A stretch of DNA of 7,093 bases from a bacterium (lineage in GTDB: Bacteria > Patescibacteriota > JABMPQ01 > JAQVVF01). Shown here one piece after another: positions 1 through 6,927 of the stretch. Within the stretch, counting starts at the first letter, position 1. Each line of letters begins with the position of its first letter. A model generated the notes under the pieces. That model ran no database searches and had not been told where the DNA came from. It saw nothing but the letters and a program-made list of their open reading frames with translations. The position numbers were made by a program, and so were the translations under genes. The stretch is taken from contig JAUWOX010000054.1 of NCBI GenBank assembly GCA_030611905.1, forward strand, positions 1 to 7,093, in the 5' to 3' direction.

Positions 1-1
1 T

Positions 2-973
2 GAAATTATTGATTCCCCTTTTGCAAAAGACTTAAGCAAATTTTTTATACTAAAGAAATTTGTTTTTTTGTTTATTTATATTTTAAAAAAATATTTTGTG
101 ATTTTGAGAACGGCTATGTTCGATGGGCGTAATATTAATAAGATATTCTTTTTTCAAAGAGGAATCACTATAGGCTTTGTCACCTTTTTAAAAATTATTA
201 AAAAACTATTCAAAATTAAAATGGTTTTTGATTTTGATGATGCAATATTTCATTTAAATTTTAGCCGAGAAAGAGTTAATGAGGTGATAAGGATAAGCGA
301 CATTGTGATTGCTGGAAGTCATTATTTGCATGAATATGCAATGGAAAATAATATAAAGACCTTTTTAGTTCCTACGACAGTTGATACGCAAGTGAAATAC
401 AAATATGACAAACCCATAAAGAATTTTGATAATAAAATTGTCATTGGCTGGATTGGAAGCTTAACTAATATGAAATACCTACAACTGCTAGTTGAGCCAT
501 TATGCAATTTAGCAAAAAAGTATCCGATAGAGCTGCTGATTATTGGGCCCAAGGAAAAAAGATTTTTGCCAAACTTCAAATCATTAAGAATAGATTATAT
601 TGTTTGGAATAACAAAACTGAAATAAATGATTTGTTAAAAATTGATATTGGTGTAATGCCCTTATTTGATTCAAATGTCGAAAAAGGAAAATGCGCCTTT
701 AAGGCAATCCAATACATGGCATTGGGCATCCCAGTAGTATGTAGTAATATTGGAGAAAATAAATATTTAATAGAAGAAGGTGCTAATGGGTTTTTGGCTT
801 CTAGTGCTAAGGAGTGGCAGAAAAAAATTGAATTATTGATTAATGATATTGATTTACGAAAAAAAATTGCCAGTAAGGGCAAAAAGACTATACAGGACAG
901 ATACTCGTTGGAAAAAAATTCTGCTGAATTACTACAGATAATAGAGCAAAATCTATTTAAAGGGATTGCTTAA
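2..973 (+). CDS. GT4-type glycosyltransferase, 5'-partial (323 residues visible)
   Basis: Likely transfers a sugar from a nucleotide-sugar donor to a lipid-linked or cell-surface glycan, on the cytoplasmic side. The frame is open from base 2 to the TAA at 971-973 and no convincing start is present, so the gene begins before the window. In fragment numbering, 'DFDDAIF' is at about 77-83, 'VPTTVD' at 123-128, 'GWIGS' at 149-153, and 'GKCAFKAIQYMALGIP' starts at about 229. 'IGENKYLIEEGANGFLA' follows. These match, from memory, a GT4 subfamily with a 'KGKCGFK-QYMA' loop, whose members start with about 40 more residues than seen here. The second Glu of the usual EX7E motif is Gln (about residue 237), which seems typical of that subfamily. 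The TTG at 68 and the ATG at 116 are poor starts because subfamily-like sequence continues upstream of both. It is convergent with the next gene and overlaps it by 21 bp. The family call is firm; acceptor and sugar are unknown. Confidence 0.85.
   Translation, partial: EIIDSPFAKDLSKFFILKKFVFLFIYILKKYFVILRTAMFDGRNINKIFFFQRGITIGFVTFLKIIKKLFKIKMVFDFDDAIFHLNFSRERVNEVIRISDIVIAGSHYLHEYAMENNIKTFLVPTTVDTQVKYKYDKPIKNFDNKIVIGWIGSLTNMKYLQLLVEPLCNLAKKYPIELLIIGPKEKRFLPNFKSLRIDYIVWNNKTEINDLLKIDIGVMPLFDSNVEKGKCAFKAIQYMALGIPVVCSNIGENKYLIEEGANGFLASSAKEWQKKIELLINDIDLRKKIASKGKKTIQDRYSLEKNSAELLQIIEQNLFKGIA
912..930 (-). terminator. Weak intrinsic terminator-like hairpin for the minus-strand operon
   Basis: On the - strand, AATTC-AGCA-GAATT forms a 5-bp stem with a 4-nt loop, and the T-run (plus 912-918) partly overlaps its last arm. 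It begins 22 nt after the stop codon of the GT2 gene (953-955). The stem is short and A/T-rich, so this could be chance in such DNA. The placement right after the last operon gene and the T-tract are the only support. It lies inside the 3' end of the opposing glycosyltransferase gene. Confidence 0.3.
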
Positions 974-1957
974 TGTTTTTGGACTAGTTCTTAATTTATA
1001 CGAAGATAACCTGAGATGGTTGTTTTTTAATAAATCTTTGTCAGCTATTTTACGATTTTGAAATAATCTTCTCTGTTCCTTTGAATTTCTGAATGCTGAA
1101 ATAATTCCCCATAGGCCAGCTGGAGCAGTAAAATCCAGAGCGACTAGATCGAGAGGAGATATCATTATTTTTTTCAATAAATATAGTGGCAATGTTTTTT
1201 TTAAAGTTCTAGGTTCTAAATTTTTTAATAACGTTGTCAAGTAGTCTTTTTCAAAAATATATCTTTTTCTATACAAGTTTTTTAGAGATTCTTTTGCAGA
1301 GTCTTTTTTTATTTTAAAATGATGAACAATAGATTTAGGAACATACAAATTCCTATATCCACAAAGCCTTATTCGCCATGATAAATCCGTATCATCACAG
1401 AAGAATTTATAATTTGGATCAAATTTATTAGCTTTATAAAAGGCCTCTTTTGAAACTATCCACGAGGTGATACCAAAGTGGATTTCACGCGTTTCTTTGT
1501 TTCGATCTAGCAAGGATGAACACTGAGGCGCGAAGAAGCCGTTCTTGTCGATAATTCCGCCGCGAACATACGAAGTATGATTATCTGATTTATCAATTAT
1601 TTGACTGGCGCAAAGACCAATATTTTTATCTGAAGTGATAATCTTTAATAATTCCTTAAGCCAGCTTTCATCGACCTTAGTGTCGCTATCCAAAAATAAA
1701 TAATAATCCCCAGTCGCTTTTTCTGTCCCTTTGTTCATAGCGCCTGAATAACCTAGATTGGATTGATTGATAACAAGCTTAACTTGCGGAAAGCTATTTT
1801 GAAGAAACTGAACACTGCCATCATTTGAATTATTATCAATAACTATAATTTCAAAGTTCTTGTAGGCATTTTTAAAAATAGATGGCAAACATGTTTTCAA
1901 AAAATGCTTGCCGTTGTAATTAGGAATCAGAATTGATACCTTGGGTTGGTGTGACAT
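953..1957 (-). CDS. GT2 family glycosyltransferase, rhamnosyltransferase (WbbL)-like
   Basis: A 334-residue inverting GT-A enzyme, expected to add a sugar (rhamnose in many relatives) to a growing glycan at the cytoplasmic face. The N-terminus has the classic 'VSILIPNYNG' strand (7-16), then 'IDNNSNDGS' (40-48), 'NLGYSGAMNKG' (67-77) and the metal-binding DxD as 'DSD' at 90-92. The catalytic-base region reads 'CDDTDLSWR' (187-195), corresponding to the EDxDLxxR of the family. The C-terminal 110 residues are basic and carry a modest hydrophobic stretch ('LPLYLLKKIMISPLDLV', about 256-272), as in WbbL-like enzymes. The ATG at 1957 is chosen because the catalytic fold starts at once after it. 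It lies 38 bp inside the upstream GT4 gene and has no Shine-Dalgarno-like motif, so it may be translated by coupling. It is the last gene of the operon. The family is certain; the sugar is not. Confidence 0.92.
   Translation of the reverse strand: MSHQPKVSILIPNYNGKHFLKTCLPSIFKNAYKNFEIIVIDNNSNDGSVQFLQNSFPQVKLVINQSNLGYSGAMNKGTEKATGDYYLFLDSDTKVDESWLKELLKIITSDKNIGLCASQIIDKSDNHTSYVRGGIIDKNGFFAPQCSSLLDRNKETREIHFGITSWIVSKEAFYKANKFDPNYKFFCDDTDLSWRIRLCGYRNLYVPKSIVHHFKIKKDSAKESLKNLYRKRYIFEKDYLTTLLKNLEPRTLKKTLPLYLLKKIMISPLDLVALDFTAPAGLWGIISAFRNSKEQRRLFQNRKIADKDLLKNNHLRLSSYKLRTSPKTLSNPFK
1003..1028 (+). terminator. Weak intrinsic terminator-like hairpin for the plus-strand glycosyltransferase
   Basis: About 30 nt after the TAA of the + strand gene, AAGATAACC (1003-1011) can pair with GGTTGTTTT (1018-1026) around the loop TGAGAT. 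This gives nine pairs, two of them G-U. A T6 tract runs 1023-1028, so the outer pairs compete with it; the core is AACC/GGTT. Stability is low and was not calculated. It sits within the C-terminal coding part of the opposing GT2 gene, so it would make the + transcript antisense to that gene's 3' end. Confidence 0.3.
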
Positions 1958-3149
1958 TTTTGTAAATTTGTTCTAGTTTATTAAAATGCTTGCCTATCGT
2001 GTACTTGTCAATATAGTCTCTATGCCCATTTTCTGCAAGACTGCTTCTTAACTCACTATCGTTTATTAGTTGTTGGAGTTTTTTTCGTAAATCATTACTA
2101 TCCCCTGTCTTAAAAAGCAAGCCATTCTTATTGTCATCGATCAATTCTTGCATTCCGCCAACAGCGCTGACTATAAGCGCTGCTTTGCTTTGAAATCCTT
2201 CATAAATAGTTACCGGAGAATTTTCGTACCAGACAGACGGATTAACTGCTATATCAGCCCTTTGCCACAGTCCTTCCTTTTCCTTGCCTGTGATAAAGCC
2301 ATGAAATTTAATTCGCGGATCAGTCTTTGACATATCTTGAAGCTGTTTTAGTTGGGGGCCCGTACCGGCAATATGTAAACGAACATTTGTGTTTTTTATT
2401 TTTGAAAACGCCTCTAGGAGCAATGAAATGCCTTTGTGTTGCACTATTTGCCCGAAGTAAACTATATTTATTTCTTCGCTTGTTTTCTTGTCTAGTCGAC
2501 TAGCTTCAATGCCAAGGGGCAAATGAATTAGTCTGGAGTTTTTAAAAAAGCCATATTCTTTATGCTTGCTTAGAGTAAATTGTGATGGTGCAAGAACTGC
2601 ATTTGGCGATTTAGTGAATCTCTTTTTTGTTTTGTAGAATTTCTCCTCAAGGCTATTGAATTTATCTATAATTTTTCCATTTTTATATAGCATTGCCCAA
2701 GGACTGAGAAGCTGATAATCATGCAGCGTGTGTAGATGGGGAATTTTTAATTTCTTGATTGCGGTGAATACTGATGTTGAAAAACCAGTTATGTTATGCG
2801 AATGCACAATATCAGGATTTTCTCTTTTTAGTATTTTCTTTATTTGAATGTAAGAGTGGATATTCCAGAGATCCAAGGCATGCCAGAGAGGGCGTAGAAA
2901 CATTGGCTTCTGATCCGACTGCTTTGAATGATATATATTCAATGGATAGAAACGATAAATTTTTAGTTGGCTATTAACTTGCTCTGCTTGAATTAATAGA
3001 TCCTCTAATTTGGTAAATGGCTTTGTAGTAATCAATACCACTTCGTTTTTTGTCTGCTCTGTAAGGTATTTGATAATTTTGGAAACATAAATCTCCGCAC
3101 CGCCAAGCACATAGGGTTCGTAAAGATTGGAAACTATGCAGATTTTCAT
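1920..3149 (-). CDS. GT4 family glycosyltransferase (ExpE7-like subfamily)
   Basis: A 409-residue retaining GT-B glycosyltransferase, likely cytoplasmic or membrane-associated. The N-domain opens with 'MKICIVSNLYEP' and the glycine loop 'GGAE' (16-19) and carries 'HTLHDYQLL' (140-148). The hinge to the donor-binding domain is near 'PLGIE' (211-215). The C-domain has 'YFGQIVQHKG' (231-240), 'IAGTGP' (260-265) and the EX7E motif with E309 and E317 inside 'WYENSPVTIYEGF'. The WYENSP form is one I associate with ExpE7-like GT4 enzymes of exopolysaccharide clusters. The ATG start gives the normal GT4 N-terminus. It is 2 bp after the stop of the membrane-protein gene, with an A-rich leader and no clear Shine-Dalgarno sequence. 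Its 3' end overlaps the start of the GT2 gene by 38 bp. Length and motifs are intact; the sugar cannot be assigned. Confidence 0.93.
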   Translation of the reverse strand: MKICIVSNLYEPYVLGGAEIYVSKIIKYLTEQTKNEVVLITTKPFTKLEDLLIQAEQVNSQLKIYRFYPLNIYHSKQSDQKPMFLRPLWHALDLWNIHSYIQIKKILKRENPDIVHSHNITGFSTSVFTAIKKLKIPHLHTLHDYQLLSPWAMLYKNGKIIDKFNSLEEKFYKTKKRFTKSPNAVLAPSQFTLSKHKEYGFFKNSRLIHLPLGIEASRLDKKTSEEINIVYFGQIVQHKGISLLLEAFSKIKNTNVRLHIAGTGPQLKQLQDMSKTDPRIKFHGFITGKEKEGLWQRADIAVNPSVWYENSPVTIYEGFQSKAALIVSAVGGMQELIDDNKNGLLFKTGDSNDLRKKLQQLINDSELRSSLAENGHRDYIDKYTIGKHFNKLEQIYKNVTPTQGINSDS

Positions 3150-3151
3150 TT

Positions 3152-4693
3152 TTAGAGTTTATTCTTGTCAACTTGATAGATCTTTATAATTATATCGTTT
3201 TTTTTGAATGTGTCAATTTTTTCTAGAAAATCTGATTTTTCAAGTTCTGTGTCAAATTTGAAACTACATTCTACTGGTATCCAGCCGAGTGGTTGGTTTC
3301 TATAATATATAAAATCTATATTATTTTCTTTATAAAATTGTCTTGATCTTTCTCTGTTTGGGTAATGCAGATTTTGATCAAAACAGTCTGTGCCTATAAA
3401 TTTAGTGTTATCTTCTTCAAATATATATACAAAAGGTCCAGGAATTTCGCTGAGGCCACGAAGCGTTGGGCTTAATAGAATATTTTTTGAATTTTTAAAT
3501 TCGTCATTTATTGAGCTAATTGCTTGATAATCTATAAAATTAAATTCAGGTCTGTAATCTAGATTTTTAGCAATTGACTTTGGCATGTAAACCAAAATTG
3601 TGATTAATATAAACAGGGAAACTAATATTTTTTTATATTTGTTATTAATCAGAATATATGAAAAGAACGATGCTAGAATTATTAATATTAATGTAAAATC
3701 ACGTGAAAATCTTTCTGTTTCTATGCCAAGTGTAGTCCTAGCGCCGATGAATAGAAACGCAAATGCAGTCGCTAAAATTATAAAGGCAATTTTTTTGTTC
3801 GGTTTTTTATAAAATCTGTAAATAACTGGCAAGGAGAATAAGAATAAGAGCCAAATGAATTTATTAATATGGCCTAGAAATCCATCAAATGGCTTTGGGC
3901 CGACTATTGGAACGCCGGAAATTGCTATCTCGTCTGGATTGGTTAGATTACTTGATACTTGATTAATGTTTTTTAGAAAAATCGGTGCGACATAGGATGT
4001 AACTATTTGGTAAGGATTGATCATTGCTATAATAAAAACAACTAAAAGTAGAATAAGTGCTTTTTTCTTTATACTTCTTCCTTTTACTAATAGAGTTACC
4101 AGTATTAACGATATTGTTAATATTACCACTGGATAAAGAAAGCCAACAGTATGGAGTATACCATTATTAAAAAAGAATATTGCGCATACTATAAGATTGA
4201 AAATTTGCCCTGTTTTTAGATATTTGTAGGCATACAAAAGAATTAGAGGCGTAAAGAAAAAAACGGCTAACACATTAACAATGGTTGCATCGCCAATATA
4301 CCATTGAGGATGATAGGAAATAAAAGCCATTATAAACACAGCTAAAATCGCTGCTTGCTCATTAATAAACTTTCTTGTAATTAAATATAGTCCCAATAGA
4401 ACTAGGCAAGAAATAAATGGGACAATGTAAATAAATATATTGGTTATTGTCACTCCCGTAATGAAGTGTAATGCGCTTAGCAAGATATGAAATGAGGTCG
4501 GATACAAAATCTCAGCGTTGCTCCCCGTATCAGTAATTATCTTGGTCATCCAGAGATGACTAGTAGCATCGCCTCCTTGAGGATAAATAATTTCTTGGTT
4601 AATTAATATGGGCAGATATTGACTAAGCGCAATAAAACAAGTTATGAATAAAAGAGTGATAATTTTGATGTTTTTTTTGAAAAAATCTTTCAT
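3152..4693 (-). CDS. Multi-pass membrane protein, GT-C glycosyltransferase-like architecture
   Basis: 513 residues with roughly ten to twelve hydrophobic segments. Clear ones lie near 11-28, 68-80, 85-105, 113-126, 137-157, 164-203 (two), 211-226, 278-293, 302-318, 333-349 and 355-370. A soluble C-terminal domain follows at about 375-513. After the first helix comes a loop with 'GGDATSHLW' (40-48). An acidic residue in this first outer loop (D42) is where GT-C enzymes place a catalytic Asp. A basic 'ERFSRDF' (327-333) precedes a late helix. C437 and C476 in the tail domain could form a disulfide if that domain is extracytoplasmic. The shape fits GT-C transferases using polyprenyl-phosphate sugars, but I recognise no specific family, so an uncharacterised membrane protein remains possible. 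The start shares one base with the preceding GT4 stop (TAATG), so translational coupling is likely. No Shine-Dalgarno motif is seen. An A8 run falls in codons 6-8. Confidence 0.8.
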   Translation of the reverse strand: MKDFFKKNIKIITLLFITCFIALSQYLPILINQEIIYPQGGDATSHLWMTKIITDTGSNAEILYPTSFHILLSALHFITGVTITNIFIYIVPFISCLVLLGLYLITRKFINEQAAILAVFIMAFISYHPQWYIGDATIVNVLAVFFFTPLILLYAYKYLKTGQIFNLIVCAIFFFNNGILHTVGFLYPVVILTISLILVTLLVKGRSIKKKALILLLVVFIIAMINPYQIVTSYVAPIFLKNINQVSSNLTNPDEIAISGVPIVGPKPFDGFLGHINKFIWLLFLFSLPVIYRFYKKPNKKIAFIILATAFAFLFIGARTTLGIETERFSRDFTLILIILASFFSYILINNKYKKILVSLFILITILVYMPKSIAKNLDYRPEFNFIDYQAISSINDEFKNSKNILLSPTLRGLSEIPGPFVYIFEEDNTKFIGTDCFDQNLHYPNRERSRQFYKENNIDFIYYRNQPLGWIPVECSFKFDTELEKSDFLEKIDTFKKNDIIIKIYQVDKNKL

Positions 4694-5802
4694 TATAGAT
4701 TTTTATAAATCTTTAGCATTTTTTTTGTGAGAACATTTAAATCAAATTTTCTAATTAAATCCAGTGTATTATTTTTTAACTGTTGCTTCAACTCCTGGTT
4801 ATTTAAGATACTTACAATATTCTTTGATAACTGCTGAGCATCTTCAATCGGCACAATTTTGCCTGCATTATATTTTTTAATCTCGCTGGCCATTCCAACG
4901 ATATTGGTAGTTATTACTGGGGTTCCGCAAGCCAGCGCTTCTAGCAAGACAATGCCAAAGCCTTCTTGCGCAGAATTAATTGATGGCAATACAAATATTT
5001 CATACTTATTATAATATTCTACAAGTTCTTTGTCAGGAATGAACCCATGAAATTCGACATTGTCCTGAATATCAAGTTGTTGCGTTTTGCTTTTATAATA
5101 GTCTAATAAATTACCTGTCCCTCCAACAATTAATTTAACATCGGGGATCTCTTTTTTTACTAATTTCATAGCTTCCAGGAGAGAATCGAGACCTTTGTAT
5201 TTATGAAACTCGTCTAAAACACTGAGAAAAAATATAGTGTTTTTTTGTTTTTTAATATCCATTTTTTTAAATTTCTCTCGATCAATGCCTATGGGAACGA
5301 ATTGAACTTTTGATGAATATTTTTTTAGATATTTTGATGAATCTAGATAATTTGGACCGATAATAATAATTTTATCTACAAGCCTCAAAGTAAGTTTTAA
5401 AAAGGTATTATTATAAATTTTAGCAATTATATTACCAATTCCATTTCCAGTGATGTCATTACAATAAGAAATAAGTACTTTTCTTTTCTTTAGTTTAGCG
5501 ATAAAAACCGACCAATCTGCGAACCATGGAGTTGGTAAATACGTGTGGAGTACGTCAAACTCTTCTTTTTGCAATTGAAATGGCAAGGATAGAGCTAGAT
5601 TTGTGTTGGCGATTTTACAGCAATAATTTATTCTTTTTATTTTAATGTCTTCGAGTTCTTTAATATCTGACATAGGCTCATTGGCGCAAATAACCGTAAC
5701 TTGATTATCTAATTCAACAAGCTTCTTGGTGAGATCGAGAGCATACTGCTCCACTCCTCCGGTTGCAGGATAAAATCTAACTGGCGTTTGAAGAATTTTC
5801 AT
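4693..5802 (-). CDS. GT4 family glycosyltransferase
   Basis: A 369-residue retaining GT-B glycosyltransferase, predicted to add a nucleotide-activated sugar to a membrane-bound glycan intermediate. The N-domain begins 'MKILQTPVRFYPATGGVE', with the glycine loop at 15-18; 'SYCNDITGNG' (112-121) follows. The hinge 'VPIGID' is at 169-174. The C-domain shows 'SVLDEFHKYKGLDSLLEA' (194-211), a phosphate-binding region ending in K203-G204, 'VGGTG' (226-230), and an intact EX7E motif (E280, E288) in 'EGFGIVLLEALACGTPV'. Length is normal and no defect is seen. The start overlaps the end of the preceding GT4 by 26 bp, and a weak 'CGGAAC' lies about 7-12 nt upstream. The stop overlaps the membrane-protein start by one base. 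It differs from its two GT4 neighbours in motif detail, so it likely makes a distinct linkage. Substrate unknown. Confidence 0.93.
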   Translation of the reverse strand: MKILQTPVRFYPATGGVEQYALDLTKKLVELDNQVTVICANEPMSDIKELEDIKIKRINYCCKIANTNLALSLPFQLQKEEFDVLHTYLPTPWFADWSVFIAKLKKRKVLISYCNDITGNGIGNIIAKIYNNTFLKLTLRLVDKIIIIGPNYLDSSKYLKKYSSKVQFVPIGIDREKFKKMDIKKQKNTIFFLSVLDEFHKYKGLDSLLEAMKLVKKEIPDVKLIVGGTGNLLDYYKSKTQQLDIQDNVEFHGFIPDKELVEYYNKYEIFVLPSINSAQEGFGIVLLEALACGTPVITTNIVGMASEIKKYNAGKIVPIEDAQQLSKNIVSILNNQELKQQLKNNTLDLIRKFDLNVLTKKMLKIYKNL

Positions 5803-6919
5803 ATTTAAGTTCCGAGTAATATTTTTCTAAATCTATAATTATATTATTCCAATCATATTTCTTAGATGCCTTCAAGGATTGAGCCCTTAGCTTCTCATGA
5901 CTATTCTTGTCTTGCAAGAATTTCTTAATTTTTTGCGCTAAATCAATTTCACTGAATTCTGAAATGAAGCCATTGCAATTTTCTTTAATTAAGTCCTTAG
6001 CGGCATTTTCTGGGTGATTCATGGCAATCACAGGAGTGCCACAGGCATTAGCCTCGCAGAGTGTGATTCCGAAGCCTTCGCGAGTAGAGGGTGAGACGAA
6101 GAGCTTAGATGATTTTAGATATTTGAATAAATCTTGCTTATTTTCTAGAAAATTTTTAAATTCAACATTATTTTCAAGGTTGCGTCTTTTGACAAGATCA
6201 TTAAGTTTTTCTTTTTCTGGCCCCTCTCCTATTATTAGACATTTAATTTTTAAAAAATCTCTCCTTGTTGTGTCTATCGCCTTAATGAGCGTATCTACGT
6301 TTTTTTCCTTGATCAATCTGCCGGCAAAAATAATGTCATATTGATCTTCGACGCTTTTTGCTAGACCAATGCTTCTTAATTCTATTCCAATTGGAAGCAC
6401 CTTTGCGCTGTTTTTATTAAGTCTTTTCTTCGTTAATTCTGAAATTGAAATTATGTTCTTGGATAATCTTAGTGTTATTTCTTCGATGGCTCTTCCAAAA
6501 ACACCGAGCAATCCCAGGTATTTGTACCAGGATTTACCCCAGTATTCAAACCAAGTAATTGTTAAAGGAACTCGTTTTATTTTTGAATAAGTCCAGGCTG
6601 TAAAAACGGAAAAATATGGAAAAGCTGCGCAATCTATCAAGTCAAATTTTTCTTTGAATAGAGGTTTTATCAATTTTATTCCAAAATAAATGGCTTGATT
6701 GATTGAGCGTCGATTCTTAGTATAAAGTTTTAATGGTTTGCAAACTCCGTGATAAGTTATATTATTCTTTTTAAAAATATCTGATCCTTGCCAGAATTTC
6801 ATGCCGAATAAATGAATTTCATGTTTATTTTTCAATCTTTGCGCAATTTCAAAATACCTCTTTTCTCCTCCACCTTTGACATATGGATAAATGCAATCGT
6901 ATATTAAAGCGATTTTCAT
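5777..6919 (-). CDS. GT4 family glycosyltransferase (GGGEKR / WFEYWG type)
   Basis: A 380-residue retaining GT-B glycosyltransferase. The N-domain has 'MKIALIYDCIYPYVKGGGEKR', with the glycine loop and EKR at 16-21, 'HGVCKPLKLY' (57-66), 'DCAAFPYFSVF' (96-106) and the aromatic-rich 'TWFEYWGKSWYKYLG' (122-136). I know this pattern mainly from archaeal and CPR GT4 enzymes. The C-domain has 'FAGRLIKEKNVDTLIKAI' (198-215), with donor-phosphate-binding R201 and K206, then 'GEGPE' (231-235) and EX7E (E281, E289) in 'EGFGITLCEANACGTPV'. The ATG is 8 bp after the stop of the upstream GT2 gene, with an A/T-only spacer and no Shine-Dalgarno sequence. The 3' end runs 26 bp into the next GT4. All catalytic landmarks are present. 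The donor is unknown; the position right after a lipid-sugar-type GT2 suggests an early step, which is inference. Confidence 0.93.
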   Translation of the reverse strand: MKIALIYDCIYPYVKGGGEKRYFEIAQRLKNKHEIHLFGMKFWQGSDIFKKNNITYHGVCKPLKLYTKNRRSINQAIYFGIKLIKPLFKEKFDLIDCAAFPYFSVFTAWTYSKIKRVPLTITWFEYWGKSWYKYLGLLGVFGRAIEEITLRLSKNIISISELTKKRLNKNSAKVLPIGIELRSIGLAKSVEDQYDIIFAGRLIKEKNVDTLIKAIDTTRRDFLKIKCLIIGEGPEKEKLNDLVKRRNLENNVEFKNFLENKQDLFKYLKSSKLFVSPSTREGFGITLCEANACGTPVIAMNHPENAAKDLIKENCNGFISEFSEIDLAQKIKKFLQDKNSHEKLRAQSLKASKKYDWNNIIIDLEKYYSELKYENSSNAS

Positions 6920-6927
6920 AAAATTTT

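Noticed and set aside
68..70. TTG (68) or ATG (116) as the start of the first glycosyltransferase
   Set aside because: The frame is open to the window edge and the upstream residues ('IDSPFAKDLSKFF') resemble the continuing N-domain of the same subfamily. The gene is 5'-truncated by the window.
322..882. Two minus-strand open frames (322-579, 595-882) opposite the + strand GT4
   Set aside because: They are shadows of a well-supported coding frame with no family-like motif and no place in the operon.
1501..1560. Locally G+C-rich patch (30 of 60 bases by hand count) as a sign of transfer
   Set aside because: Neighbouring parts of the same gene return to about 30% G+C, and the reading frame and GT2 motifs run through it unbroken.
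2974..3171. 65-codon minus-strand frame spanning the GT4 start region
   Set aside because: It overlaps the N-terminus of the real GT4, including its glycine loop, in another frame, and shows no motif.
4671..4678. A8 homopolymer in codons 6-8 of the membrane-protein gene as a phase-variation tract
   Set aside because: Runs of 7-8 A/T occur throughout the window (for example 62-68, 912-918, 3198-3205) and encode Lys/Phe/Asn-rich stretches. Nothing singles this one out.
6021..6344. 107-codon open frame on the + strand opposite the first GT4
   Set aside because: It lies wholly antisense to a gene with intact catalytic motifs, and its translation has no recognisable domain. The same holds for 6369-6590, 3600-3812, 2148-2330 and 2774-2977.
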